Source: Streptomyces gilvus (GTDB lineage: Bacteria; Actinomycetota; Actinomycetes; Streptomycetales; Streptomycetaceae). Taken from it: a stretch of 64,000 bases of DNA. Under the pieces are notes generated by a model, which made no database searches, had not been told where the DNA came from, and saw only the letters and a list, made by a program, of their open reading frames with translations. A program made the translations under genes and the position numbers. The stretch lies in the NCBI RefSeq assembly GCF_022513565.1, contig NZ_JAKWBE010000006.1, forward strand, positions 186,001 through 250,000, given 5' to 3'. Shown in pieces: positions 9,378-17,546 of this stretch (positions within the stretch are counted from its first letter, which is position 1; every line of letters starts with the position of its first letter).

Positions 9378-9635
9378 ATGCGAACGATGAGCCGCACCGG
9401 GCTGGTGGGCGCGGGCCTTGGACTCGGCGCGGTCGGCGGTTTCGTCGGTAGCCTGCTGAGGGAACGGAGCGCTCTGACAGCCGCTCGTGACGCTGCGGGC
9501 GAAGGAAGCGAGGAACAGCCTTCATGGGGCGTCGGCTCGTACCGCTCACGCTGGACAACCTTCAGGACCTTCCCAAGCGTTGCCGCTCGTGTGTCTTCTG
9601 GGAACTGGATCCCGTCAGCGGTGAGGCCGCGGTAA
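9378..9635 (+). CDS. Possible small membrane protein overlapping the next gene
   Basis: An 85-residue frame preceded by a good purine-rich ribosome binding site (GAGGGGGCAGGGGCC just before ATG). The first half is MRTMSRTGLVGAGLGLGAVG followed by GFVGSLLRER, a glycine-rich hydrophobic stretch that could be one membrane segment, with high third-position GC. The second half overlaps the GNAT gene at 9524 in another frame and loses coding character. I do not recognise a family. It may be a real short protein coupled to the acetyltransferase, or chance. Confidence 0.35.
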   Translation: MRTMSRTGLVGAGLGLGAVGGFVGSLLRERSALTAARDAAGEGSEEQPSWGVGSYRSRWTTFRTFPSVAARVSSGNWIPSAVRPR

Positions 9636-10141
9636 ACGCGGGCACGGCCGCGCTGGAGAAAGAGGCATGGATCTCGGCCGTCCTCCTCGACTGGGGATCG
9701 TGCGGCCGGGTCGTGTACGTCGACGACGTACCGGTGGGCTTCGTGCTCTACGCACCGCCCGCGTACGTCCCCCGCTCCACCGCGTTTCCCACGAGCCCCA
9801 TGTCGCCGGACGCGGTACAGCTGATGACCGCGTTCATCATGCCGGGGTACCAGGGGCAGGGGCTGGGACGGGTGATGGTCCAGACGGTCGCCAAGGATCT
9901 CCTGCGCCGGGGCTTCAAGGCCATCGAAGCCTTCGGAGACGCGCGGTGGAAGGAGCCCGCGTGTGTGCTGCCGGCCGACCACCTCCTTGCGGTGGGCTTC
10001 AAGACCGTACGGCCGCACCCCACGTACCCCCGCCTACGGCTGGAGCTGCGTACGACGCTCTCCTGGAAGGAAGACGTGGAGATGGCGCTCGACCGGCTCC
10101 TGGGGGCCGTACAGAAGGAACCGGCGCTCCGTCCCCTCTGA
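9524..10141 (+). CDS. GNAT family N-acetyltransferase
   Basis: A 205-residue acetyl-CoA-dependent acetyltransferase. The GNAT acetyl-CoA loop is seen in MTAFIMPGYQGQGLGRVMVQ (Q-x-x-G-x-G type) near residue 110. The N-terminus is RLVPLTLDNLQDLPKRCRSC, typical of a small Streptomyces-conserved group found right after parB. The substrate is unknown. The ATG at 9524 follows the purine-rich stretch GAAGGAAGCGAGGAAC. The gene converges on trxA, and the hairpin at 10169 ends both. Confidence 0.88.
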   Translation: MGRRLVPLTLDNLQDLPKRCRSCVFWELDPVSGEAAVNAGTAALEKEAWISAVLLDWGSCGRVVYVDDVPVGFVLYAPPAYVPRSTAFPTSPMSPDAVQLMTAFIMPGYQGQGLGRVMVQTVAKDLLRRGFKAIEAFGDARWKEPACVLPADHLLAVGFKTVRPHPTYPRLRLELRTTLSWKEDVEMALDRLLGAVQKEPALRPL

Positions 10142-10168
10142 GGGGCCTGACAGGCCGCGTCAACGCGA

Positions 10169-10196
10169 AGGGGCCGACCCGTCCGGGTCGGCCCCT
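10169..10196. terminator. Bidirectional terminator between the acetyltransferase and trxA
   Basis: A perfect 12-base-pair stem (10169-10180 with 10185-10196) with a four-base loop, between convergent genes. A parS site begins only four bases later. Confidence 0.82.
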
Positions 10197-10199
10197 CAT

Positions 10200-10213
10200 G
10201 TTTCACGTGAAAC
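10200..10213. other. parS site, perfect, intergenic
   Basis: GTTTCACGTGAAAC just right of the terminator hairpin and 15 bases beyond the trxA stop. Confidence 0.95.
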
Positions 10214-10227
10214 GTCACTCGGCAACG

Positions 10228-10557
10228 TCACTCGGCGATGAAGTCCTCGAGGTCACGGACGATCGCGGCCTTCGGCTTCGCACCGACGATGGTCTTGGCG
10301 ACCTCGCCGCCCTGGTAGACGTTCAGCGTCGGGATGGACATGACGCCGTACTTGGCGGCCGTACCAGGGTTCTCGTCGATGTTGAGCTTGACGACCTCGA
10401 TCTTGTCGCCGTACTCCTTGGCGATCGCCTCGAGCGACGGGGCGATCTGGCGGCACGGACCGCACCAGGCGGCCCAGAAGTCCACCAGAACAGGCTTGTC
10501 GCTCTTGAGGACGTCCTGCTCGAAGGAGTCGTCGGTCACGTTCTTCAGGTCGGCCAC
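10228..10557 (-). CDS. trxA: Thioredoxin
   Basis: A 109-residue thioredoxin, the small cytosolic dithiol protein that reduces protein disulphides. The active site WCGPC places the redox cysteines at residues 32 and 35, followed by the conserved cis-proline segment MSIPTLNVYQGG. GTG at 10557 is preferred: AAAGGAG at 10566-10572 is an excellent ribosome binding site and the N-terminus VADLKNVTDDSFE fits the family. It follows trxB by 43 bases on the same strand, so both are likely driven by the SigR promoter at 11640-11665. Confidence 0.97.
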   Translation of the reverse strand: MADLKNVTDDSFEQDVLKSDKPVLVDFWAAWCGPCRQIAPSLEAIAKEYGDKIEVVKLNIDENPGTAAKYGVMSIPTLNVYQGGEVAKTIVGAKPKAAIVRDLEDFIAE

Positions 10558-10600
10558 GGCGGGGGCTCCTTTAACTGGTGTGCGGTGGGGCAGAAGGGGG

Positions 10601-11569
10601 TCAGACGGAGGTCTTCTCGGGCTCGGCCTGCTCCTCGTCCGCCAGGGCGGCGAGGAAACGCTCGGCGTCGAGAGCGGAGGAGCAACCGGTGCCGGCGGCG
10701 GTGATCGCCTGGCGGTAGGTGTGGTCGACGACGTCACCGGCGGCGAACACACCGGTCACATTGGTGCGGGTCGAGGGGGCGTCGACCTTGAGGTAGCCCT
10801 CCTCGTCCAGGTCGAGCTGCCCCTTGAAGAGTTCGGTGCGCGGGTCGTGGCCGATCGCGATGAACAGACCGGTGACCGCCAGGTCGCTCAGCTCGCCGGT
10901 CTTGAGGTTGCGCAGCTTCAGGCCCGCCAGCTTCTGGTCGCCCTGGATCTCGGCTACCTCGCTGTCCCACACGAACTTGATCTTCGGGTCGGCGAACGCG
11001 CGCTCCTGCATCGCCTTGGAGGCGCGCAGGGTGTCCCGGCGGTGGACGATCGTCACGGACTTGGCGAAGCGGGAGAGGAAGGTGGCCTCCTCCATCGCGG
11101 TGTCGCCGCCGCCGATCACGGCGATGTCCTGGTCCTTGAAGAAGAAGCCGTCGCAGGTGGCACACCAGGAGACACCGCGACCGGAGAGCGCGTCCTCGTT
11201 CGGCAGGCCGAGCTTGCGGTGCTGCGAGCCGGTGGTGACGATGACGGCCTTCGCCTTGTGGACGGTGCCGGCGGTGTCCGTGACGGTCTTGATCTCACCG
11301 GTCAGGTCGACGGAGACGACGTCGTCCGGGACGAGCTCGGCGCCGAAACGCTCGGCCTGGGCGCGCATGTTGTCCATGAGCTCGGGACCCATGATGCCGT
11401 CCTGGAAGCCGGGGAAGTTCTCCACCTCGGTGGTGTTCATGAGCGCACCACCGGCGGTGACGGCGCCCTCGAAGACCAGCGGCTTCAGCGACGCGCGCGC
11501 GGTGTAGAGCGCCGCCGTGTAGCCGGCGGGCCCGGAGCCGATGATGATCACGTTACGGACGTCGCTCAC
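10601..11569 (-). CDS. trxB: Thioredoxin-disulphide reductase
   Basis: A 322-residue FAD- and NADPH-dependent reductase that recycles TrxA. The FAD-binding motif [15 protein letters not shown] is at the N-terminus, NADPH-binding is in [13 protein letters not shown], the redox-active CATC lies near residues 137-140, and the C-terminal FAD segment contains [10 protein letters not shown]. The GTG at 11569 with GAGGAA upstream is chosen over an in-frame start 24 codons earlier. The gene is first of trxBA and lies behind a SigR-type promoter, the known thiol-stress control in Streptomyces. Confidence 0.97.
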   Translation of the reverse strand: MSDVRNVIIIGSGPAGYTAALYTARASLKPLVFEGAVTAGGALMNTTEVENFPGFQDGIMGPELMDNMRAQAERFGAELVPDDVVSVDLTGEIKTVTDTAGTVHKAKAVIVTTGSQHRKLGLPNEDALSGRGVSWCATCDGFFFKDQDIAVIGGGDTAMEEATFLSRFAKSVTIVHRRDTLRASKAMQERAFADPKIKFVWDSEVAEIQGDQKLAGLKLRNLKTGELSDLAVTGLFIAIGHDPRTELFKGQLDLDEEGYLKVDAPSTRTNVTGVFAAGDVVDHTYRQAITAAGTGCSSALDAERFLAALADEEQAEPEKTSV

Positions 11570-11639
11570 GGCTAGTTCCTCGTCTCTGGTCTGCGTCGTT
11601 GGACCGGCGGGAGCGCCTTTCGGAACGCTCACCCCACCC

Positions 11640-11665
11640 AACGGATCCTAAGGGGCGCGCATTCC
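11640..11665 (-). promoter_or_regulatory. SigR-type promoter of trxBA
   Basis: Read leftward: GGAAT at 11665-11661, exactly 18 bases, then GTT at 11642-11640. This is the GGAAT-N18-GTT consensus of the disulphide-stress sigma factor SigR. It is 70 bases upstream of the trxB start. Control of trxBA by SigR/RsrA is established in S. coelicolor. Confidence 0.85.
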
Positions 11666-11758
11666 CGCTGTGTCCGGGCACACGGAGCATGGCGCCGGAG
11701 CATGGGAAGACGCGACACCGTACGGGATACCACGGGAGACGCAGACGAAGCCTCGGCG

Positions 11759-12637
11759 CTACGGCCGGGTGTAGGACTGCCTCAGCAGAACCTTGGCCTT
11801 CGTCGGCGGATGGGAGACGCACGCCGTGTCGACGAGGTACGCGTTCACCTTGGTGCTGTCCGAGGGATCGGAGAGAACGACGAGCAGGGCGTGGGTGCCC
11901 TTGTAGGTGCCCTCCTCGGTCGCCAGCGCCACGTCATTGCGGCCGATGCCGTTCTGGATGCAGGGGGGCACCGAGGGCGCACGGTCGAGCTTGGGCGAGA
12001 CGATGCCAGGGTCGCTCTGCATGCCCACGCTGCTGTGCGGCGCGGAGGAACCGCGTCCCTGGGTCTGCGCCTTCGCCAGGAGGTCGGTCACCTGCTTCTC
12101 GAGCCGGGTGTCGGAGAAGGTGTCCGCCGTCGCGGTCTGCCGGCCGCCTGCCTCCGGGCTGGAGGGCTTGCCGTCGTCGAGTGTGGCGATCAGCACGGAT
12201 CCGAGTCCCAGAGCGGCGATGGCGAAGACGCCACCGAGAACGGCGATCCTACGACGTCCCGCCCTCTTGCGGTTCTTGCGGCCCGGTCCGGTCGTCGAGA
12301 CCCGTGCCCGCCCGGAGGGGCGATCTGCGGTGGCCGACGTTTCACGTGAAACATGAGCGGTGTCGTCGGAGTCAGGTGCTGTGGAACGCAGGAGTGCCTC
12401 TGCGGCGAGGGCGGCGTCGATGCGACCGGCGACGTCGGCGGGCATCTGCGGCGGTCCGGGAAGCGTGCCGAGCAGTCCCCGGATCTCCTCCAAGGACGCA
12501 TAGACGTCCGCGCAGAGTTCGCACCCGTCGAGATGCTGCCGTATGTCGGCGGTACGGGCCGCGGGAAGGAGACCCTCGGTGAGGTCGGAGATTTCGGCGA
12601 CGTCCGGGTGCCCGGCCATGTCCGTCGTGGATGTCAC
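11759..12637 (-). CDS. Anti-sigma factor for SigM (zinc-finger, single membrane segment)
   Basis: A 292-residue protein with an N-terminal HC2-type anti-sigma domain: HPDVAEISDLTEGLLP and the HLDGCELC motif (His-x3-Cys-x2-Cys). One membrane segment lies at about 140-160 (IAVLGGVFAIAALGLGSVLI) and an extracytoplasmic domain follows. It most likely holds SigM inactive until an envelope or redox signal acts. The GTG start overlaps the sigM stop in a GTGA junction, so stoichiometric coupled translation is likely. A perfect parS (12339-12352) lies within the coding sequence, giving HVSRET in the linker between the domains. Confidence 0.85.
   Translation of the reverse strand: MTSTTDMAGHPDVAEISDLTEGLLPAARTADIRQHLDGCELCADVYASLEEIRGLLGTLPGPPQMPADVAGRIDAALAAEALLRSTAPDSDDTAHVSRETSATADRPSGRARVSTTGPGRKNRKRAGRRRIAVLGGVFAIAALGLGSVLIATLDDGKPSSPEAGGRQTATADTFSDTRLEKQVTDLLAKAQTQGRGSSAPHSSVGMQSDPGIVSPKLDRAPSVPPCIQNGIGRNDVALATEEGTYKGTHALLVVLSDPSDSTKVNAYLVDTACVSHPPTKAKVLLRQSYTRP
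12339..12352. other. parS site, perfect, inside the anti-sigma gene
   Basis: GTTTCACGTGAAAC in the poorly conserved linker of the anti-sigma coding region, translated as part of HVSRET. Confidence 0.95.
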
Positions 12638-13359
12638 GCTCGCCCACCTCCGCCCTTCACAGCAGCTGAATCGCTTGGCCCGGTATCACGTGGACCGGCA
12701 GTCGGCGGCCCCGCTGCCGGTGGGACGGATGTCCCCTGAGTCCGGTTCCGCCTCTCACCCTGTTCTTTTCCGGTGCCGGCGCCTTCCGGCCGGAGGTGGG
12801 TGAGCAGCGGCAGGAGTCTCGCTCTGCCCCGGGCGCAGCGGCTCTTGACGGTTCCGGTCGGGACGTCGAGCATGGCGGCGGCTTCGGCGACGGGGTAGCC
12901 CTGCATGTCCACGAGGACGAGGGCAGCACGCTGGTCGGGCGGGAGGGTGCCGAGCGCCTCCAGCAGCTGGCGGTGCAGGTCGTTGCGCTCCGCAGGGGCC
13001 GACGCCTCCTCGTGTGGCTCCAGCAGCTGCTCCAGTCGTTCGGTGTCGTCGACGGGAGCGGTCTTGCGCGAGGCAGCCTTCCGGGCGCGGTCCAGACAGG
13101 CGTTCACCGTGATGCGGTGGAGCCACGTCGTGACAGCCGACTGGCCCCGGAAGGTGTGGGCGGCCCGGTAGGCGGACACCAGCGCGTCCTGGACGGCGTC
13201 GGCGGCTTCCTCACGGTCGCCCAGCGTCCGCAGCGCCACGGCCCAGAGACGATCCCGATGCCGGCGCACGAGCTCACCGAAGGCGTCCGGGTCGCCCTTT
13301 ACATGGCGGGCGAGAAGGTCCTGATCACTTGCGTCGCCATATGCGTTCTCATCTGCCAT
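12634..13359 (-). CDS. sigM: ECF RNA polymerase sigma factor SigM
   Basis: A 241-residue extracytoplasmic-function sigma factor. Region 2 is in DAFGELVRRHRDRLWAVALR through AVTTWLHRITVNACLDRARK; region 4 is in LPPDQRAALVLVDMQGYPVA with the recognition helix TGTVKSRCARGRARL around 165-180. The C-terminal 50 residues are Gly/Pro/Thr-rich and variable. Start ATG 13359 follows GAGGGGG. The position beside trxBA and the downstream anti-sigma gene match the sigM locus known from Streptomyces and mycobacteria. Promoter targets cannot be read from this window. Confidence 0.92.
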   Translation of the reverse strand: MADENAYGDASDQDLLARHVKGDPDAFGELVRRHRDRLWAVALRTLGDREEAADAVQDALVSAYRAAHTFRGQSAVTTWLHRITVNACLDRARKAASRKTAPVDDTERLEQLLEPHEEASAPAERNDLHRQLLEALGTLPPDQRAALVLVDMQGYPVAEAAAMLDVPTGTVKSRCARGRARLLPLLTHLRPEGAGTGKEQGERRNRTQGTSVPPAAGPPTAGPRDTGPSDSAAVKGGGGRA

Positions 13360-13385
13360 CGGACCCCCTCCCGTGTACGACGTGC

Positions 13386-15107
13386 TCAGCCTGTGAACTT
13401 CAGGTCGGTGATGGCCTGCTTGTATCCCGCGTCGCTGTACGCGTCTCCCGGCGCGTACGGCAGGGCCGTGAACCAGACGAGCACGTACCGGCTCTTCACC
13501 GGCTTGGTGACCGTCACCTTGGCGGTCGTTCCCGTCGTCGTCACCGACCCCATTTTCGTCATCGACGTCAGCGCAACCGACGAACTCATGGAATCGGTCG
13601 CGTACAGCGTGACGGTCGTGTGGTTGCCGCCGAACAGAAGCCCTATCGAGGCTGCGGACACCTCCTGCTGCGAGCCGAAGTCGTAGACGATACCGACGCC
13701 GGGCTTGAAGAGGGGGTTCATGTTCGGACCGTCCTTGTAGCTGGCGGTGCGCCAGTACGTGGAACTGTCGTGGTCGTAGGTCTTGTCGACGTCGTTGGGG
13801 TGCTGTGCGTCGCCCTTGGCGACGTATTCCTGCGCTCCCTCGATGGCAAGGGTCCTGACCGGCTTCGGCGCCTTGCTGTTCTTGTCGTTGCCGTCCGTCG
13901 TCTGGGTCTTGTTGGTGTCGTCGGACTTGTTGCCGCTGTCCATGAGGACTTCCGCGAGCTGCCAACTGCCCAGCCCCAGCGCGGCGATGAGGAGCGCCGA
14001 CACGGCCCACTTCAGTGCCCTGCCGGTACGGCTCTGCAGCGGGGCAGGCGGTGACGGGACGGGCTGGGTGGCGCCCGGGTGGGGTGCCGGACGGCCGTAG
14101 GTGCCCTGCTGGTAGGTCGTGCGCTGGTACTCCGGCGGGGCGGTGAACGCCGGCTCCGGCGGGCGGATGCGTGGCATCTCGCCGATCGCCTTCACCAGCT
14201 CCTCCGGCGTCGTGCAGGGGGACTCGTGCCGGGAAGCGGTCGCCCCGTCGTTGGCCAGCGCGCGCATGCTGAGCTCGGAGAGGCCGCGGTGCACACCCGC
14301 CCGCACCTGGTCCGGCGCGATCAGGCCGACGTCCTTGGGCAGCCCGGACAGACCGTAGGCGTCGCTCTCGTACGGCCAGCGCTGGGTGAGCGCCGCGTAC
14401 AACAGCGCGCCGATGGCCTCCGTGTCGGTGCGCTGCGGGGTGGCGGAGCTGATGCCGCGCAGCGCGGCGTTCACGGCGAGGCCGCGGATGCGCCACTGGC
14501 CGGTCGACGTGCGCAGCACGGCGTTGGGGTTCAGGCGCAGATGGGCCAGTCCCTCACGGTGCGCGGCCGCCATCGCGGAGGCGATCTGACTGACCATCTG
14601 GTACGCCTCGTACACCTCGAGCGGGCCCGGCGCGAGGAGGGTGGTCAGCTCGACGGCGTCGGGGAGCCACTCGTGGACGACGTAGACGAGGTCGTTCTCC
14701 TCGACCGCGTCCAGCACCTGCACGAAGCGCGGATCACCGAGCAGCGCCGAGGAACGGGCCGCGGCCAGTACGGAACGCGCCCGCGCATGGTCGGCGGGCA
14801 GGATGTGGACGCCGACGGCGCGGCGGAGTTTCTCGTCCACGGCACGCCAACTGCTGAATCCGTCCAGACGGGTGACGCACTCCTCCAGGCGGTACCGTCT
14901 GGCGAGTTTGTGGCCGCTGTGCAGTTCGGGCGCCGAGGCCTCCCCGGAACCTTCGGTCCCGCCACTCCCCTGTGCCTCGTCGATCTCCGTGTCCCGCTCC
15001 CGGTTCTGGGCCACCCCGTCGGCCGTGGACTGGTCCGCCTGTGCGGTCAGCGGCTCGTCGCCGCTGTTGTCTGCCACGTCGACGGCAGCCGTGCTCCGTT
15101 CCGCCAC
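13386..15107 (-). CDS. Membrane pseudokinase with extracellular discoidin-like domain
   Basis: A 573-residue protein. The N-terminal kinase-fold region (about 55-290) starts GHKLARRYRLEECVTRLDGFSSW but lacks catalytic residues: the VAIK lysine is replaced (VGVHIL), the HRD loop reads HLRLNP, and DFG is missing (IRGLAV). It is therefore a pseudokinase. A membrane segment lies near 362-383 (WAVSALLIAALGLGSWQLAEV). The outer domain, with STYWRTASYK and GIVYDFG, resembles the F5/8 type C-like domain of mycobacterial MviN. In Mycobacterium the equivalent pseudokinase is fused to MurJ and recruits FhaA. GTG 15107 is preferred over ATG 15131 for its AGGGACG ribosome binding site. Confidence 0.85.
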   Translation of the reverse strand: MAERSTAAVDVADNSGDEPLTAQADQSTADGVAQNRERDTEIDEAQGSGGTEGSGEASAPELHSGHKLARRYRLEECVTRLDGFSSWRAVDEKLRRAVGVHILPADHARARSVLAAARSSALLGDPRFVQVLDAVEENDLVYVVHEWLPDAVELTTLLAPGPLEVYEAYQMVSQIASAMAAAHREGLAHLRLNPNAVLRTSTGQWRIRGLAVNAALRGISSATPQRTDTEAIGALLYAALTQRWPYESDAYGLSGLPKDVGLIAPDQVRAGVHRGLSELSMRALANDGATASRHESPCTTPEELVKAIGEMPRIRPPEPAFTAPPEYQRTTYQQGTYGRPAPHPGATQPVPSPPAPLQSRTGRALKWAVSALLIAALGLGSWQLAEVLMDSGNKSDDTNKTQTTDGNDKNSKAPKPVRTLAIEGAQEYVAKGDAQHPNDVDKTYDHDSSTYWRTASYKDGPNMNPLFKPGVGIVYDFGSQQEVSAASIGLLFGGNHTTVTLYATDSMSSSVALTSMTKMGSVTTTGTTAKVTVTKPVKSRYVLVWFTALPYAPGDAYSDAGYKQAITDLKFTG

Positions 15108-15247
15108 CGTCGTCCCTGCCTCCCCATCCATTGCGCGCGCCGACCGCCATCCGTGCGCGCCGTCCGACGCCGAAACCAATTGTGCCCACAGTCCGCCGCT
15201 ATGCACGACACACGGTGGCGGACGATGGTTGTGCGCGTACCCCCGCG

Positions 15248-17503
15248 TCAGCGCCCCAGACGCCCGCGGACCATGCCGACCAGCGAGTTGAGCTCCTCGA
15301 TGCGCATCTTGCGAGCCGCGAGGAAGAACGTCCCGAGCAGGACCGCCCCACCGACCAGCAGCGACGCGAAGGACCCGACGACGCCCTGACCGAGCGTGTG
15401 GCCGATCCCGTAGCAGGCGGCGCCGCTGAGGGCGGCCGCGGGCACCGAGGCGATGCCGAGCCTGGCGTACGTCCGCAGGACGCGGGTGCCGTCCAGGTCG
15501 CCGCCCAGCCGCTTGCGCAGCCGGTTCCAGGCGACACCGACGCCGATGGCGTAGGCGAGGCCGTAGGCGGCGGCCATGCCGGCGACCGCCCAGCGGGCCG
15601 GCAGCACGAGGTAACAGAGGGCGGAGGTCCCAGCGTTGACCGCGGCCACGATGACCGTGTTGTAGAAGGGGGTCCGGGTGTCCTCGTAGGCGTAGAAGGC
15701 GCGCAGGACGACGTACTGCACGGAGTACGGGATCAGTCCGAGCCCGAAGGCCATCAGCATGTAGCCCATGTTGGTGGCCGCGCCGGTGCCCGAGGTGCCG
15801 AAGATGAGCGTGCACATCGGGATGCCGAGGGCGAGGAAGCCGAATGCGATCGGCACGATCGCGACGGCCGTGGTGCGCAGGCCCTGGGAGATGTCGTCAC
15901 GGACGGCGCCGCCGTCGCCCTCGGCAGCCGAGCGTGAGAGGCGCGGCAGCAGGGCGGCCATCAGGGAGACGGTGATGATGGCCTGCGGCAGGCCCCAGAT
16001 GAGCTGGGCGTTGGCGTAGGCGGAGAAGCCGGTACCGGCGAGGTTCGTGTCCTTGACGGCCGCGGTGGCCAGCTGGGTGACGACGAGGGCGCCCGCCTGG
16101 TTCGCGAGGACGAAGAGCACGGTCCACTTGGCGAGCATCGCCGCCTTGCCGAGACCGTGGCCCTTCCAGTCGAAGCGCAGCCGCAGCCGGAAGCCCGTCT
16201 CACGCAAGTAGGGGATCATGGCCAGTGCCTGGACGACGAGGCCGAGCAGGACGCCGATGCCGAGGAGCCGCTGGCCCTCCGGCGGAATGGTGGTGACGCT
16301 CATGCCCGAGTCCCTGGAGGTGCCGTACACCCACAGGAACATGCCGAGCGTCACGATGATGACGATGTTGTTGAGGACCGGCGTCCACATCATGGCGCCG
16401 AACTTCCCGCGGGCGTTGAGGACCTGACCCATCACCACGTGGACGCCCATGAAGAAGATCGAGGGCAGGAAGTACCGGGTGAAGGTGATGGCGACCTCGT
16501 TGGCGGCGGGATCGCTCGCCACGGGGTTCGACAGCATCCGCACCAGGAGCGGCGCGATGAGGACACCGACCACGGTGAGAGCGGCCAGCGCGACCATCAC
16601 CAAGGTCAGCAGCCGGTTGGCGAAGGCCTCGCCACCGTCCTCGTCCTCCTTCATCGAACGCACCAGCTGCGGGACGAAGACGGAGTTGAGACCGCCGCCC
16701 ACGGTGAGGATGTAGATCATCGTCGGCAACTGGTAGGCCACCTGGAAGGTGTCGCCGAGGAGAGCGGTGCCGAGCGCCGAGACGATCAGCGCGGAGCGGA
16801 CGAAGCCGGTGAGGCGGGAGACCATCGTGCCCGCGGCCATGACGGCACTGGACTGCAGCAGCCCGGAGGCCCGGCCGCCCTTCTTCACGGCCGGAGCCGC
16901 GGCGGCGGCCGGGGGTGCGGCGGGCGTGGGAGTGAGGTTCATGGTCTGGTCGTCGACCGGCGCCGACATGGGGGTCTGCGCTCCCGGAGCGGTCGCCGGG
17001 GCCGGCACCATCAGGGGTTCGGGGGTCAGGGGCCCGGCGCCCTGTTGCTGGTCCCGGAAGAGATGCGCGAACGCGTCGTGCTCGGGGCGCTCCTCGCCGG
17101 CCCGGGTCACCAGGTCGTCGACACCGACGTACTGGGTGGTGCGGGGGTCGTCGCCGTGCGGCAGGTACTGGGTCGCGCCGTCCGGCTCGGGCGCCGGGGG
17201 CCGGGCCCACATGCGCGGGTCGGGAGCGTACGGCGACTGGGGCGGCTGGGCGTACAGCGGCTGCTGCGGCTGGTAGCTGCCCGGGGGCGGCGGAGGGTGC
17301 GCGGCACGGTCGTAGAGCGCCTCGGCGACGGGATCCTGCGCCGCCAGGTCCTGTGCGCGGTAGGGGTCCTGGTCGTAGGTGTCCTGGAGGTACATGTCGG
17401 CGGGCGGCTGCGGCGGCACCTGACCGGGCTCGGGCGGCGGGCCCTCGGGGTACCCCGAGCTGCCCACGGCCTGGCCGCGGTCACCGTCGTACGGCGCGTT
17501 CAT
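15248..17503 (-). CDS. murJ: Lipid II flippase MurJ (MviN)
   Basis: A 751-residue MOP-superfamily flippase that moves lipid II across the membrane for peptidoglycan synthesis. Residues 1-210 are a long cytosolic Pro/Gln/Tyr-rich extension (PPPPPGSYQPQQPLYAQPPQ), typical of streptomycetes. The core begins at SGLLQSSAVMAAGTMVSRLTG and contains about 14 membrane segments, including LGDTFQVAYQLPTMIYILTV and GGGLNSVFVPQLVR. It starts 43 bases after the DUF6049 gene and is followed by the pseudokinase gene, so the kinase-like regulator that mycobacteria carry as a fusion is a separate protein here. Confidence 0.95.
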   Translation of the reverse strand: MNAPYDGDRGQAVGSSGYPEGPPPEPGQVPPQPPADMYLQDTYDQDPYRAQDLAAQDPVAEALYDRAAHPPPPPGSYQPQQPLYAQPPQSPYAPDPRMWARPPAPEPDGATQYLPHGDDPRTTQYVGVDDLVTRAGEERPEHDAFAHLFRDQQQGAGPLTPEPLMVPAPATAPGAQTPMSAPVDDQTMNLTPTPAAPPAAAAAPAVKKGGRASGLLQSSAVMAAGTMVSRLTGFVRSALIVSALGTALLGDTFQVAYQLPTMIYILTVGGGLNSVFVPQLVRSMKEDEDGGEAFANRLLTLVMVALAALTVVGVLIAPLLVRMLSNPVASDPAANEVAITFTRYFLPSIFFMGVHVVMGQVLNARGKFGAMMWTPVLNNIVIIVTLGMFLWVYGTSRDSGMSVTTIPPEGQRLLGIGVLLGLVVQALAMIPYLRETGFRLRLRFDWKGHGLGKAAMLAKWTVLFVLANQAGALVVTQLATAAVKDTNLAGTGFSAYANAQLIWGLPQAIITVSLMAALLPRLSRSAAEGDGGAVRDDISQGLRTTAVAIVPIAFGFLALGIPMCTLIFGTSGTGAATNMGYMLMAFGLGLIPYSVQYVVLRAFYAYEDTRTPFYNTVIVAAVNAGTSALCYLVLPARWAVAGMAAAYGLAYAIGVGVAWNRLRKRLGGDLDGTRVLRTYARLGIASVPAAALSGAACYGIGHTLGQGVVGSFASLLVGGAVLLGTFFLAARKMRIEELNSLVGMVRGRLGR

Positions 17504-17546
17504 GGTTACCCCACCTCATAGTCCCGGGCCCACGGCCACGACATCC

